Of a stretch of 64,000 bases of DNA, positions 44,174 to 52,955 are shown piece after piece (the first letter of the stretch is position 1; every line of letters starts with the position of its first letter). The stretch lies in NCBI GenBank assembly GCA_014762625.1, contig JABURQ010000119.1:1-64000 (forward strand), in the 5' to 3' direction. The notes beneath the pieces were generated by a model that saw only the letters and a list, made by a program, of their open reading frames with translations, was not told the origin of the DNA and did no database searches. This DNA is from Planctomycetaceae bacterium (GTDB lineage Bacteria; Planctomycetota; Planctomycetia; Planctomycetales; Planctomycetaceae). The position numbers and the translations under genes were made by a program.

Positions 44174-47100
44174 TTAGCGATAAACCGCCGCGTCGGGATC
44201 TCCGGCTGACTCGATGTAGAGGAGTAGGTCGAAGATTTCCTGTTTGGTCAGGGTGTTGAGCAACCCTTCGGGCATCAAAGAGACCTTGGAATCGACCCGT
44301 TCCTCAATCGTTTCCTTGGAGATCTCGATCGCTTCGGCGTCTTTTTCCAGTGGATTCGCCATCAGTCGAACGATCTTGTCGTCTTCATAAACGACCACGC
44401 CGCTGTACGGTTTGCCGTCTTCGTTGATAATGATCTGCGACCGGAATTTCTCATCGATCACTTTGGACGGTTCGATCATTTCGGTCAGAATGCGGACCCG
44501 GTCGAGCTTGCCCTCCTGGATCTTTTGTTTGACGAGTGTCAGATCGGGACCGATTTTCGCTCCCTCTCCTCGCATCTGGTGACACTGGACGCAGGCGATC
44601 GATTTGAACAGCATCCGACCGTTTTCGAATGAGCGGTTTTCATCCGCGCTCGGCAGCGACGCCAGCAAGTCTTCCACCTGCCACTTACGAACGAAACGTC
44701 GTTGGTACATCGGACCGTCGGAATGGTCGTGTTCGTCGGCGGGTTCATCCAGTTGTTCGAGCGGGATTTCCGAAATATCGTTGACCACATGGATGGTTCC
44801 ATACATCGTTCTCCAGTGACCGGGGAACGTGCAGACGTACGGATAGTCTCCCAGTTCCTGCGGGGCGGTCAGTTTCAGCCGCTCCTGCAAACCGGGTTGC
44901 AGGAGGTTGGTATAAGCCAGTACCTTGTCCGTATCCGGGATAAACTGCTTCTGCATTGCAGCCGGAGAGGAACCGAGTTTCTCAGCCAGAATGCCGACTT
45001 CCGCGCGAGCTCCTTGTGCGGTCAAGACGAGGTTGTGAGGCATGATGTCGGTGTTCTCAAAGACGATCTCAAACGGCTTGCCCCCTTCGACGTATAGATT
45101 CGTGCGGTCGTACTGCATTTTGTGCGGTACGGGACGAATAAAGAAAACATCGACGCCGAGCTGGCGGAACTGCGTGATCAACGATCGGGCCTCGTCTTCC
45201 GGTAGAATGACGGCGAGACGTTTGCCGAGCTGAATCGCTTCCATGATGTCATCGCGGGTCCGTTCCTTGATCGGCACCTGTTCGATGATACCGAGCAGCG
45301 TATCGATCAGCGGCCTCACTTCCGTTTTGGGAAGTTTCGTCCGATTGAGACGGCCGAGAGCCGAAACCGCTGCCGCCCGCGACTTGTTTGTTTTGACGAA
45401 TTGGGACAGCGTCTTGAAGGTGTCTGCCTCATGTCCCGGCACGGAGACGATCGAACGGATTGCTTCTTCGCGGATCACCTGTTGCGGGTTACCTTTGATG
45501 GCAAATTCCGTCTTTGGTTGGGGAGCGGCGTTGTTGCCGCGAGCGTAGACGGCTTGTCGCGAAGAGTCGAGAATCTCGACTTTGAATTTGTCGAGTCGCT
45601 TGCCGAGATCGCCGTCCGTCCGGTTCCAGACCACAATCTTTTCGATCGGGAAATCGGATTTCAGATCCACTTCCCACCACGGGTTATTTTCCCCACTCGT
45701 GTGAGTCGAAGACCCTTCGTTGTAGACGCCGCTGGTATTTCCATCGATGGCTCGTTGCGGTGCACCGCTGGAGGCGACGGAAGACTGTCTGGCTCTTCCC
45801 TGAGTGGCGATATTTTCGCCTCCGCTGAAGACCTGCACCTCGGCCAGTGTGAGTGTGCGGTTCCCCTGTCCGGGAATACTGACTCGAACATAGCGACCGA
45901 GTCTTCCTTCCTGTTTACCGATGGAAGTGGCGAGCGGTTCGGGGAGTCCGTGCAACAGCGGTTCCAGTCGCGAATACGTTTTCTCACGCAGTTCGGGAGA
46001 TTGAATCAGCGGAATCGCAGCGACCAGGTCACGCAAAGCTCCCAGAGACTGGATTCCTTTCTCCCACGCCGCCTCCATCGACTGATCGGCGGTGATTAAA
46101 GCAGCGAAAGCGACGCGTCGCGTGATCGGCTTCGTCGCCCATTGCGTCAGTTCCTCAATTTGAGCGCGGTGTTTGGCGATCTCCTGTCCCGGTTGACGAC
46201 TGAGCAGAATTCCCAGGTCGATCAGCACGTGTTCGCCGTGTTCGCTGTCGCGGGTGTCGAGATGTGAGATAGTTTCCAGTAACTCATCCATCGGAGTCGT
46301 GTTGTGAAGTCGAGCCAGACCTTCGATCGCTTCCTGACGATGCTGGAAGACGACACCATGCCGATTTAACATTTCGTCAAAGACGATTTCGCTACGCGCC
46401 ATGTTGATCAGGTCGGGCGTTTTGATCTGCGAAATGATGAACTCAATCCCGGCAGTATTATCCTTCGCGAACGGTTGTCCGGCGGCAACTGCCGGAAGCC
46501 AATACGGCTGAAGCGCCTGCATTGTTTGTTTGAGCGTATAGTCGAGATAGTAATCCATTTCGTGATTGAGCGCCATCAGGGCGATTTCACCCGCTTCCGG
46601 CGTCTCAAAGAAACTCGCCGCGCGTACCGCTTCGAGTCGAACCCGCGGATGCTCGTCGTTCACCATCTCCTGCAACAACGGCAGAGCTTCCGAAACGTCG
46701 TCCCGCCAATATCCAAGTACGCGCGTGGCGGCGGCACGGGCGTGGTAATCGGGGGAGTGTAAGACGCGACGGAGATGACTGGTATCGACGGCGTTATGAT
46801 GCTGACGCACCCACAACGTCTCCAGCAACAGATGCTCGTAGTTGTCGGCGTTCTTGTTGAGACCGGCGATAAACTGCTCGATCCCGGCGACAACTTCCGC
46901 GGTCGGGTGTTCTCGCAATTCCTCGCGAACGCGGTAACGGGTCCGGTCTTCCGGTTCGTTCAGCAGGCTGAGCAGTTCTTCGACGGAGGCTCCGTCGATG
47001 TTCGGTTTTTTGACCAGTGGACGCGAAGGATACGTGATCCGCCAGATGCGACCGTGCGTGTGATCGCGATTCGGGTCGCGGATCGAATGTTGCAGGTGAC

Positions 47101-49111
47101 CGATCAACGGATTGAACCAGTCCACAATGTACAACGCCCCATCCGGTCCGAACTGGATATCGGTCGGTCGAAAGTTTCGGTCGGACGAATAGAGCAATGG
47201 CTCGATCTCTTTGCCTTCAAATCCGGAATCGACCTCTTTCACCGTATGTTGCAAAATGCCCTGAAAGCCGATGACGTTATTCAGCAGGTAATTTCCTTGC
47301 GCTTCCGGTGGGAAATGCCGACTGGAGACCAGTTCGCACCCCGCGGTCGGACGTACTCGTTTCGGGAAGAACTGTTTCATCTGCGGAGCGTAGACGAACT
47401 TGAACGGTCCGAAGTCATCCTGTCCGGTGAATTGCGGCGCTTTCCCCGAGAATGCGGTGCCGTAGTAATTCGCTCCTCCCGACGCATCGGCCACGAAGTT
47501 CTGTCCCCATTTGTCGAACACGTGACCCCACGGGTTAGCGAAGTTGTAATGAACGAAGGTCTCGAACTTCTCTTTGGTCGGATCGTATCGATAGATTCCG
47601 CCGTGAGCGTTGCGAACCGGTCCATACGGAGTTTCGACCATCGAGTGATGAAACGTCCCTTCGTGCATATAGAGGCCGCCTCCCGGTCCCCAGGTGAACG
47701 CGCCGATCGCGTGGTGAGTATCGCCCGAATCGAAACCGTGCAGGACGAGTCGCGAGAAATCGGCCTTGCCGTCACCGTCCGTATCCTTGAGAAACATCAG
47801 ATTCGGTTGTTGAGCGACGTACACCCCTCCGTCCCCCAGCTCAAAGCCGGTCGGGACGTGCAGGTTTTCCGCGAAAACTGTCTGCTTGTCCGCTTTGCCG
47901 TCACCATCCGTGTCTTCCAGAATCAGTAACTTGTCGTGCGGTTTATGAGGCGGTTTGTAGCCGGGATAGGAGGGCATGGTCGCCACCCACAAGCGACCTT
48001 TGGTGTCGAACGTGATCTGAACCGGGTTTTCGATATCCGGAAAGTCCACCTCACTGGCAAACAGATTAACTTCGTACCCCTCCGCCACATGAAACTGCTT
48101 GATCGCTTCTTCCGGCGGGAGAATTTCAATCGGCTCCGTAAAGTTCGTTTCCACGGGAACGTAACCGCGTGTGTTCGAGTAATCGGGAGTCGTCGAGATC
48201 GGCTCCCCGGATAACAGTTTCCAGATACGCTGATCGACCACAGCGCACATCTCGTCGAGCTTGGCTCGCTCGTTCTCCATCACCTCTTCGTTGTTCCAGA
48301 CTTTATTCCGGGCACCGTAAATGTAATAGCCGTTCACCGCACGATAACGATGGAACCACTGATAGTCCTTTTCCTGAACCTCGGCGAGCAGTTGCGCTGA
48401 GGCTTCTCGCGCGGGCTCCTCCCCGATTAACGCCTCGTAGAAAACCGGAGCGAGTTCCCGGTATCCGGAATCAGTCAGATGAATGCCGTTGAAGGTGAAA
48501 TGTTCTGATTCCTGCAACATCTTTTTCTGGGTGGGAGTAAACAGGTCGACAAAACCGACCGCCTCTTCCTCCGCCACTTTTTTCATGATCTGCGAATACA
48601 TGGCGATGTTGGCATTGTTCGCCGAGCCGTCCGGCAAATTCGGATTCTTGAGATCCTCGTGCGGAATCGGGGTAAAGAGAACCAGCCGCGGTGCCGATTC
48701 GCCGTTATATTTTTGTTTCAGGGTATGTTTGACGAAGGCTCGCAGGTCGTTCTCAAATTTTTCGAGTCCTTCCTCCCCTTTGAAGGATTCGTTGAATCCG
48801 AAAAAAGCAAAGACGACGTCGGTATCGGAATGAGTCAGGTGTTGATCGGGATCCCCGAAGTTCAGGGAGCGTGGACGAAAAGCGACTTCATCCGCCGAGA
48901 ACGCCAGGTTGCGAAACGATAATTGCAGATCCGGGTGATTCGCGTGCAGCAACGCCTCCAGGTAACCGAAGTACTGCATCCGTTCGGCGAGCGTCGCGCC
49001 AATCAGACTGACGTTGTCTCCCTGTTTGAATTCAAAGGGAGGAGATGCCGCTTTCACGACGGGAGCCAATAATCCAAGAACGGCGATTGCCGCCAGCAGG
49101 CAACGTTTCAT
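44174..49111 (-). CDS. Giant secreted redox protein: GDSL-like + dehydrogenase propeller + HEAT + discoidin + azurin-like + c-type heme
   Basis: 1645 residues from the ATG at 49111, which has GAGG 6 bases upstream; an ATG at 49123 is possible. Numbers below count from 49123. A signal peptide is followed by a GDSL-like domain (about 30-230; block V is NGIHLTDSGY), the propeller (about 335-690, with LEDTDGDGKADKQTVFAENL), HEAT-like helices (about 700-1060), an F5/8 type C (discoidin) domain (about 1072-1206, with ATQGRARQSS and NPWWEVDL), an azurin-like copper domain (about 1326-1446, with PHNLVLT and YVCTFPGHW) and heme site C1511-VQCH. The discoidin module, absent from the sister at 38854, suggests carbohydrate or surface binding. 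Confidence 0.88.
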   Translation of the reverse strand: MKRCLLAAIAVLGLLAPVVKAASPPFEFKQGDNVSLIGATLAERMQYFGYLEALLHANHPDLQLSFRNLAFSADEVAFRPRSLNFGDPDQHLTHSDTDVVFAFFGFNESFKGEEGLEKFENDLRAFVKHTLKQKYNGESAPRLVLFTPIPHEDLKNPNLPDGSANNANIAMYSQIMKKVAEEEAVGFVDLFTPTQKKMLQESEHFTFNGIHLTDSGYRELAPVFYEALIGEEPAREASAQLLAEVQEKDYQWFHRYRAVNGYYIYGARNKVWNNEEVMENERAKLDEMCAVVDQRIWKLLSGEPISTTPDYSNTRGYVPVETNFTEPIEILPPEEAIKQFHVAEGYEVNLFASEVDFPDIENPVQITFDTKGRLWVATMPSYPGYKPPHKPHDKLLILEDTDGDGKADKQTVFAENLHVPTGFELGDGGVYVAQQPNLMFLKDTDGDGKADFSRLVLHGFDSGDTHHAIGAFTWGPGGGLYMHEGTFHHSMVETPYGPVRNAHGGIYRYDPTKEKFETFVHYNFANPWGHVFDKWGQNFVADASGGANYYGTAFSGKAPQFTGQDDFGPFKFVYAPQMKQFFPKRVRPTAGCELVSSRHFPPEAQGNYLLNNVIGFQGILQHTVKEVDSGFEGKEIEPLLYSSDRNFRPTDIQFGPDGALYIVDWFNPLIGHLQHSIRDPNRDHTHGRIWRITYPSRPLVKKPNIDGASVEELLSLLNEPEDRTRYRVREELREHPTAEVVAGIEQFIAGLNKNADNYEHLLLETLWVRQHHNAVDTSHLRRVLHSPDYHARAAATRVLGYWRDDVSEALPLLQEMVNDEHPRVRLEAVRAASFFETPEAGEIALMALNHEMDYYLDYTLKQTMQALQPYWLPAVAAGQPFAKDNTAGIEFIISQIKTPDLINMARSEIVFDEMLNRHGVVFQHRQEAIEGLARLHNTTPMDELLETISHLDTRDSEHGEHVLIDLGILLSRQPGQEIAKHRAQIEELTQWATKPITRRVAFAALITADQSMEAAWEKGIQSLGALRDLVAAIPLIQSPELREKTYSRLEPLLHGLPEPLATSIGKQEGRLGRYVRVSIPGQGNRTLTLAEVQVFSGGENIATQGRARQSSVASSGAPQRAIDGNTSGVYNEGSSTHTSGENNPWWEVDLKSDFPIEKIVVWNRTDGDLGKRLDKFKVEILDSSRQAVYARGNNAAPQPKTEFAIKGNPQQVIREEAIRSIVSVPGHEADTFKTLSQFVKTNKSRAAAVSALGRLNRTKLPKTEVRPLIDTLLGIIEQVPIKERTRDDIMEAIQLGKRLAVILPEDEARSLITQFRQLGVDVFFIRPVPHKMQYDRTNLYVEGGKPFEIVFENTDIMPHNLVLTAQGARAEVGILAEKLGSSPAAMQKQFIPDTDKVLAYTNLLQPGLQERLKLTAPQELGDYPYVCTFPGHWRTMYGTIHVVNDISEIPLEQLDEPADEHDHSDGPMYQRRFVRKWQVEDLLASLPSADENRSFENGRMLFKSIACVQCHQMRGEGAKIGPDLTLVKQKIQEGKLDRVRILTEMIEPSKVIDEKFRSQIIINEDGKPYSGVVVYEDDKIVRLMANPLEKDAEAIEISKETIEERVDSKVSLMPEGLLNTLTKQEIFDLLLYIESAGDPDAAVYR

Positions 49112-49423
49112 CGAGAGCCTCATTCAGTGATCTCAGCAGGATTGTGTGTGGGAAGGGAGTCGTCCAGAAGACGATTCCCGATCGGGTGGGAAGCGATTTA
49201 TGATTACCATCGCCTGTCTTTCCATTATCAGCACTCTGACAGGACAAGCAAGGGTTTGTTCCACGTGACTGATCGCTTCCAGGCAACAAACTCTCTACAA
49301 AATCCCAGAATCGCAGAGATTTTCGGGAATTTTCCCACCCCGTTCGGTCTCCTACTGAGTGAGCTGGTCAGCCATCCTCAGCGTTGCCATTCCATCATAC
49401 ACCTCACATCGAGGAGAAATCCC

Positions 49424-50392
49424 ATGTTGAATCTTCCGCGCTTCCTGTGCGCGCATCCGATGCCGTCAATTGTTTACGGAATCTGCCTGCTACTGACTGT
49501 TTCAACAGTTGGATGCGGAGCCTCTGATAGTCACTACGGCGAATACTCCACCTCCTATCAGGCCGAGTCACCTCAAAGCGGAGACGTTTACTCCAGCGAC
49601 GAATCTTCAAACAACATTTCAGAGCAGCCGGTGGCCGAACTCGTCGAAGAATCTGCCAAGCCGGCCAACGAACATCTGCAAAAGAAACTGGCACAACGCA
49701 AGGTCGTCTATACCTCCGACATGCATCTGGAGGTGAAAGAATTTGAAACCGCGGTCGACGAACTGCGGGAACTGATCGACGAGCATCAGGGGTTCGTCGC
49801 GTCACACAACATCGATGGCGGAGCCGGAAGTCGTCGCAGCGGTCATTGGAAGATCCGCGTTCCCAGTCTCTCTTTCGACAGCTTCCACGCCGGGCTCAAA
49901 CAGCTCGGCTATCCCCTCCAGGACAAACTCGATTCCAAGGAAGTGACCGAGGAATACGTCGATGTCGAGCATCGCATCGAAAATCTGAAACGGATGGAAG
50001 AACGTTTGACCGATCTATTGCAAAAAGAAACCAAAAGCCTGCGGGATATCTTTGAAGTCGAAAAAGAGCTCGCCCGCGTCAACGGCGAGATCGAACGGAT
50101 GCAGGGACGCCTCGAATTACTGAAGGACATGACCTCACTCGCCACGATCAATCTCGATATCAGTGAGGAAGACGTCTACGAGCCGCCGGTCGTGGTGGCT
50201 GAAGTCCCTCCCACGTTCAAGGAACGAGTGACTGAAACCTTCGGCACGTCGGCGGGAACACTGGTCGAGATGCTCCAGGAAATCGCGATCTTCGTAGTGG
50301 CGCTGACACCCTGGCTGCCGTTCCTGGTGATCTTCATCCTGTTGGCCCGTTACCTGATCCGAAAAAGCGTTCCGACGTCGGTAGAGGCATGA
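49424..50392 (+). CDS. DUF4349 membrane-anchored lipoprotein
   Basis: 322 residues from the ATG at 49424, with GAGGAG 7 bases upstream (the frame is open to 49127). A signal peptide ends in a plausible lipobox (TVGC). DUF4349 follows: RKVVYTSDMHLEVKEFETAVDEL, GHWKIRVPSLSFDSF, then a coiled coil (about 185-250, with IENLKRMEERLTDLL and EVEKELARVNGEIERMQ). A single membrane helix near the C-terminus (about 290-312) precedes a basic tail. The family's function is unknown. It is divergent from the giant gene, across about 300 bases in which no other gene is seen. Confidence 0.9.
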   Translation: MLNLPRFLCAHPMPSIVYGICLLLTVSTVGCGASDSHYGEYSTSYQAESPQSGDVYSSDESSNNISEQPVAELVEESAKPANEHLQKKLAQRKVVYTSDMHLEVKEFETAVDELRELIDEHQGFVASHNIDGGAGSRRSGHWKIRVPSLSFDSFHAGLKQLGYPLQDKLDSKEVTEEYVDVEHRIENLKRMEERLTDLLQKETKSLRDIFEVEKELARVNGEIERMQGRLELLKDMTSLATINLDISEEDVYEPPVVVAEVPPTFKERVTETFGTSAGTLVEMLQEIAIFVVALTPWLPFLVIFILLARYLIRKSVPTSVEA

Positions 50393-50451
50393 TGGGTGGG
50401 TGAATAGAGATGACTCGGAATTGCCCGACCTATTCATCAAGTTGCATCGAT

Positions 50452-51597
50452 TCACTGATAGAGACTGAGATGCCCGGGGGATTGTTCCTTCAACTGTTTA
50501 GCCATGTCGCTGCTGACGGCTGTGCCTCTCAACTCAAGCACTAGCAAATTCGCATGACCGAGAAGATGTTTCATCCCCTCATCAGTGACGCCGGTATTGT
50601 CGAGACTTAATTCTGACAATTCCGGAAGCTGGGAGATGGTGGCGATGGATTCGTTCGTGACAGCAGTATTGTTGAGATCAAGAAACTCTAATTTCTGAAG
50701 CGCCCCGATCAACTTGATGGGATCATCGGTAATTTCTGATCCTCCGAGCGAGAGTGCTCTCGTCTTTCGATGCGATTGTAGATATCTCTTTAGGCTGTCA
50801 TCGGTGATCGGGCAGTGTTTCATGGACAGCATCATGCCTTGTGTATCGGGAAGGTCGCTCAAGCCCTGGCCGGTGATGTTTGTGGAATCGAGGCATAAGA
50901 CATCGATGGTTTCGAGATTTGCTAACAGAGACACTCCCGTATCGGAAATCCGCGTCCCAGTCAGGACTAAAACCCTCAGGTTTTGAAAGCCAAGAAGTTC
51001 GCGAACACCGGTATCCGTCAGCTGTGTGTCTTCCAGATAAAGTTCCCGCAGTTGCGTCATCTTGCCGACCGCTTCCATCGACGCGTTGGTGACATTCGGA
51101 GCGTGATGAAGAAGCAAACTCACTAATCGTGAAAGCGAGGCTAATTGTTCAATACCCCGGTCAGAAATGACTTCGCTGTCGATAGACACTTCGGTGAGAT
51201 TCGGAGCCCGCTTGACGATTTCAGCAATGCCGTTGTCGTTTACCTGGGTATGCCATAAGCTCAGCGATCTCCAGCGAGAACTAGCTTTGGACACAACCCT
51301 CGCGTTATCGACTTTTCGTCCACCATATTCCGGCACCTGATGCTCCTTGTATTTCGTAGTAATCGCGGAGTAGCCTAAGCGTGTTGCACCTTTGGAGAGG
51401 TGGAGGTGTTGACCGCTCCTCCGTGCTCCTGGTACTGCGTGATGAGTTGTCCGAAGTCGTTGTATTCGTTCTGGAATTCGTTGACGATGTTGCCGAGGTC
51501 GGCGGTTGCGTTGTCGTGACTGGTGATCTTCGTTCGGAAAATCAGACAGATCAATGTCGGACGTTGAGTTAGAGAACACAACGCGAATTAAAATCAT
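50452..51597 (-). CDS. Leucine-rich-repeat protein, frame apparently disturbed at the N-terminus
   Basis: The frame runs 381 residues from an ATG that overlaps the LeuA-type stop (ATGA). From about residue 100 it is a convincing run of LRRs of the F-box/GALA type, repeating units like [19 protein letters not shown] and [19 protein letters not shown]. Residues about 30-70, however, look like the wrong frame (very Arg/His/Gln-rich), while the overlapping frame (51375-51505) reads naturally as [16 protein letters not shown] and has the codon bias of neighbouring genes. Two compensating frameshifts, or a join of two gene remnants, would explain this. LRR proteins mediate protein binding; no partner is evident. 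Confidence 0.65.
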   Translation of the reverse strand: MILIRVVFSNSTSDIDLSDFPNEDHQSRQRNRRPRQHRQRIPERIQRLRTTHHAVPGARRSGQHLHLSKGATRLGYSAITTKYKEHQVPEYGGRKVDNARVVSKASSRWRSLSLWHTQVNDNGIAEIVKRAPNLTEVSIDSEVISDRGIEQLASLSRLVSLLLHHAPNVTNASMEAVGKMTQLRELYLEDTQLTDTGVRELLGFQNLRVLVLTGTRISDTGVSLLANLETIDVLCLDSTNITGQGLSDLPDTQGMMLSMKHCPITDDSLKRYLQSHRKTRALSLGGSEITDDPIKLIGALQKLEFLDLNNTAVTNESIATISQLPELSELSLDNTGVTDEGMKHLLGHANLLVLELRGTAVSSDMAKQLKEQSPGHLSLYQ

Positions 51598-52811
51598 CCG
51601 GCGGTTAAAAACGAACGTAGCCGTTCATCATCGATGACCTCGCCCTTCGGTAAATCCTTGATGCCGTTGAGAACGGCGGTCACTTCCGCATCGTTGCCTT
51701 CGAATCCGATCTCCTGAAGACGATGGGCGACGGCCCGTTTTCCCGAGTGCCGTCCGAGGACCAGCTTGATCCCCGATTCGCCGACCGTCTCCGGGCGGAA
51801 CGGCAGATAGGTATCCGGGTTTTTCAACAGGCCGTCCTGATGGATGCCGGCTTCGGTCGCGAAGATGTTGGAGCCGCCGATCGGCTTTTGCGGCGAGAGA
51901 CGAATGCCGGTCAGCTCGGCGACCAGATGGCAGAGGGGGGCGAGTTTGGTGGTGTCGATTTTGTGCGAGCGTCCGAACTGGTCCTGATGCAATGTCAGCG
52001 CCATGACCACTTCTTCGAGAGAGGCGTTGCCGGAACGTTCGCCGATGCCGTTGACCGTGCATTGCACGACGTTCGCTCCCTCTTCGATGCAGGCGAGTGT
52101 ATTGGCGACGGCGAGACCAAGGTCGTTATGGAAATGGACCGCCAGAAGTGCCTTGTCGAGATTGGGAACGTTGTCCTGAATCTGCTTGATAAAAGTGCGG
52201 GCCTTTTCGGGAGTCAGAATCCCGACCGTGTCAGGAAAGCCGATGGTCGTCGCGCCCGCCTCGATGGCCTTCGTATAGCATTCGCAAAGGTAATCGACTT
52301 CCGTGCGGCTGGCGTCTTCGGGGCTGAAGGCGACCACGGGGAATTTATCCGCCGCATAGCCGACCGTATCGACGATCAGCTCCAGAATTTCTGCTTTTGA
52401 CTTTTGCAGCTTGTCTCTGCGGTGCAGGGGGCTCGTCCCGCAGAAGAGGCTCACGCCGCGCTTGTGTCCGGGTTGTCCGGCCAGTGCGCGGTCGGCGGCG
52501 TCAATGTCTCCTCGCAGGGTCCGACAAAGGGAAGTCAGGACCGGACCTTTGACCTTACCGATCATCATTTGCATCGCTTCGATGTCGCGTTCCGACGAGG
52601 CGGCAAACCCCGCGTCGATGGAGTGAATCCCCGCCGCTTCGAGGGCGAGTGCGATTTGCAGTTTTTCTTCCGGTTCGAGGGTCGCGCCGGGCATCTGTTC
52701 GCCGTCGCGCAACGTCGTATCACTGAAGAGAACTGCTCCCGAGCGTTTGTGATGAGAAATCACGAGAGGCTTGACCAGCCTTTCCAGCCATTTTTGGACG
52801 ATATTCGACAA
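51594..52811 (-). CDS. 2-isopropylmalate synthase-type enzyme lacking the LeuA dimer domain
   Basis: 405 residues of the HMGL-like/DRE-TIM family. [14 protein letters not shown] carries the DTTLRDGEQ catalytic motif, [12 protein letters not shown] the metal-binding histidines, and [16 protein letters not shown] is typical of isopropylmalate and homocitrate synthases. The C-terminal leucine-feedback domain of full LeuA (500+ residues) is missing, so the enzyme could be a feedback-insensitive isopropylmalate synthase, a homocitrate synthase or a citramalate synthase. The start is probably TTG at 52811. The LRR frame overlaps its stop. Confidence 0.87.
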   Translation of the reverse strand: MSNIVQKWLERLVKPLVISHHKRSGAVLFSDTTLRDGEQMPGATLEPEEKLQIALALEAAGIHSIDAGFAASSERDIEAMQMMIGKVKGPVLTSLCRTLRGDIDAADRALAGQPGHKRGVSLFCGTSPLHRRDKLQKSKAEILELIVDTVGYAADKFPVVAFSPEDASRTEVDYLCECYTKAIEAGATTIGFPDTVGILTPEKARTFIKQIQDNVPNLDKALLAVHFHNDLGLAVANTLACIEEGANVVQCTVNGIGERSGNASLEEVVMALTLHQDQFGRSHKIDTTKLAPLCHLVAELTGIRLSPQKPIGGSNIFATEAGIHQDGLLKNPDTYLPFRPETVGESGIKLVLGRHSGKRAVAHRLQEIGFEGNDAEVTAVLNGIKDLPKGEVIDDERLRSFLTAG

Positions 52812-52955
52812 CTATACGGACTCTCTGTAGCGCGATCGGTCTGTAGAACGCAGGCGAAAAATCGGACGAAACGAATCAGCTCCCTTTATAACGCTGAAGT
52901 GAGGGCGGAGCAATTCCGGCAACGCGGAAACAGCTCTTCCGTAGGGAGACGCAGA

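Noticed and set aside
46775-47929. 384-residue plus-strand frame opposite the giant gene at 44174
   Set aside because: The giant gene's motifs run through the whole interval; the opposite frame has no recognisable domain.
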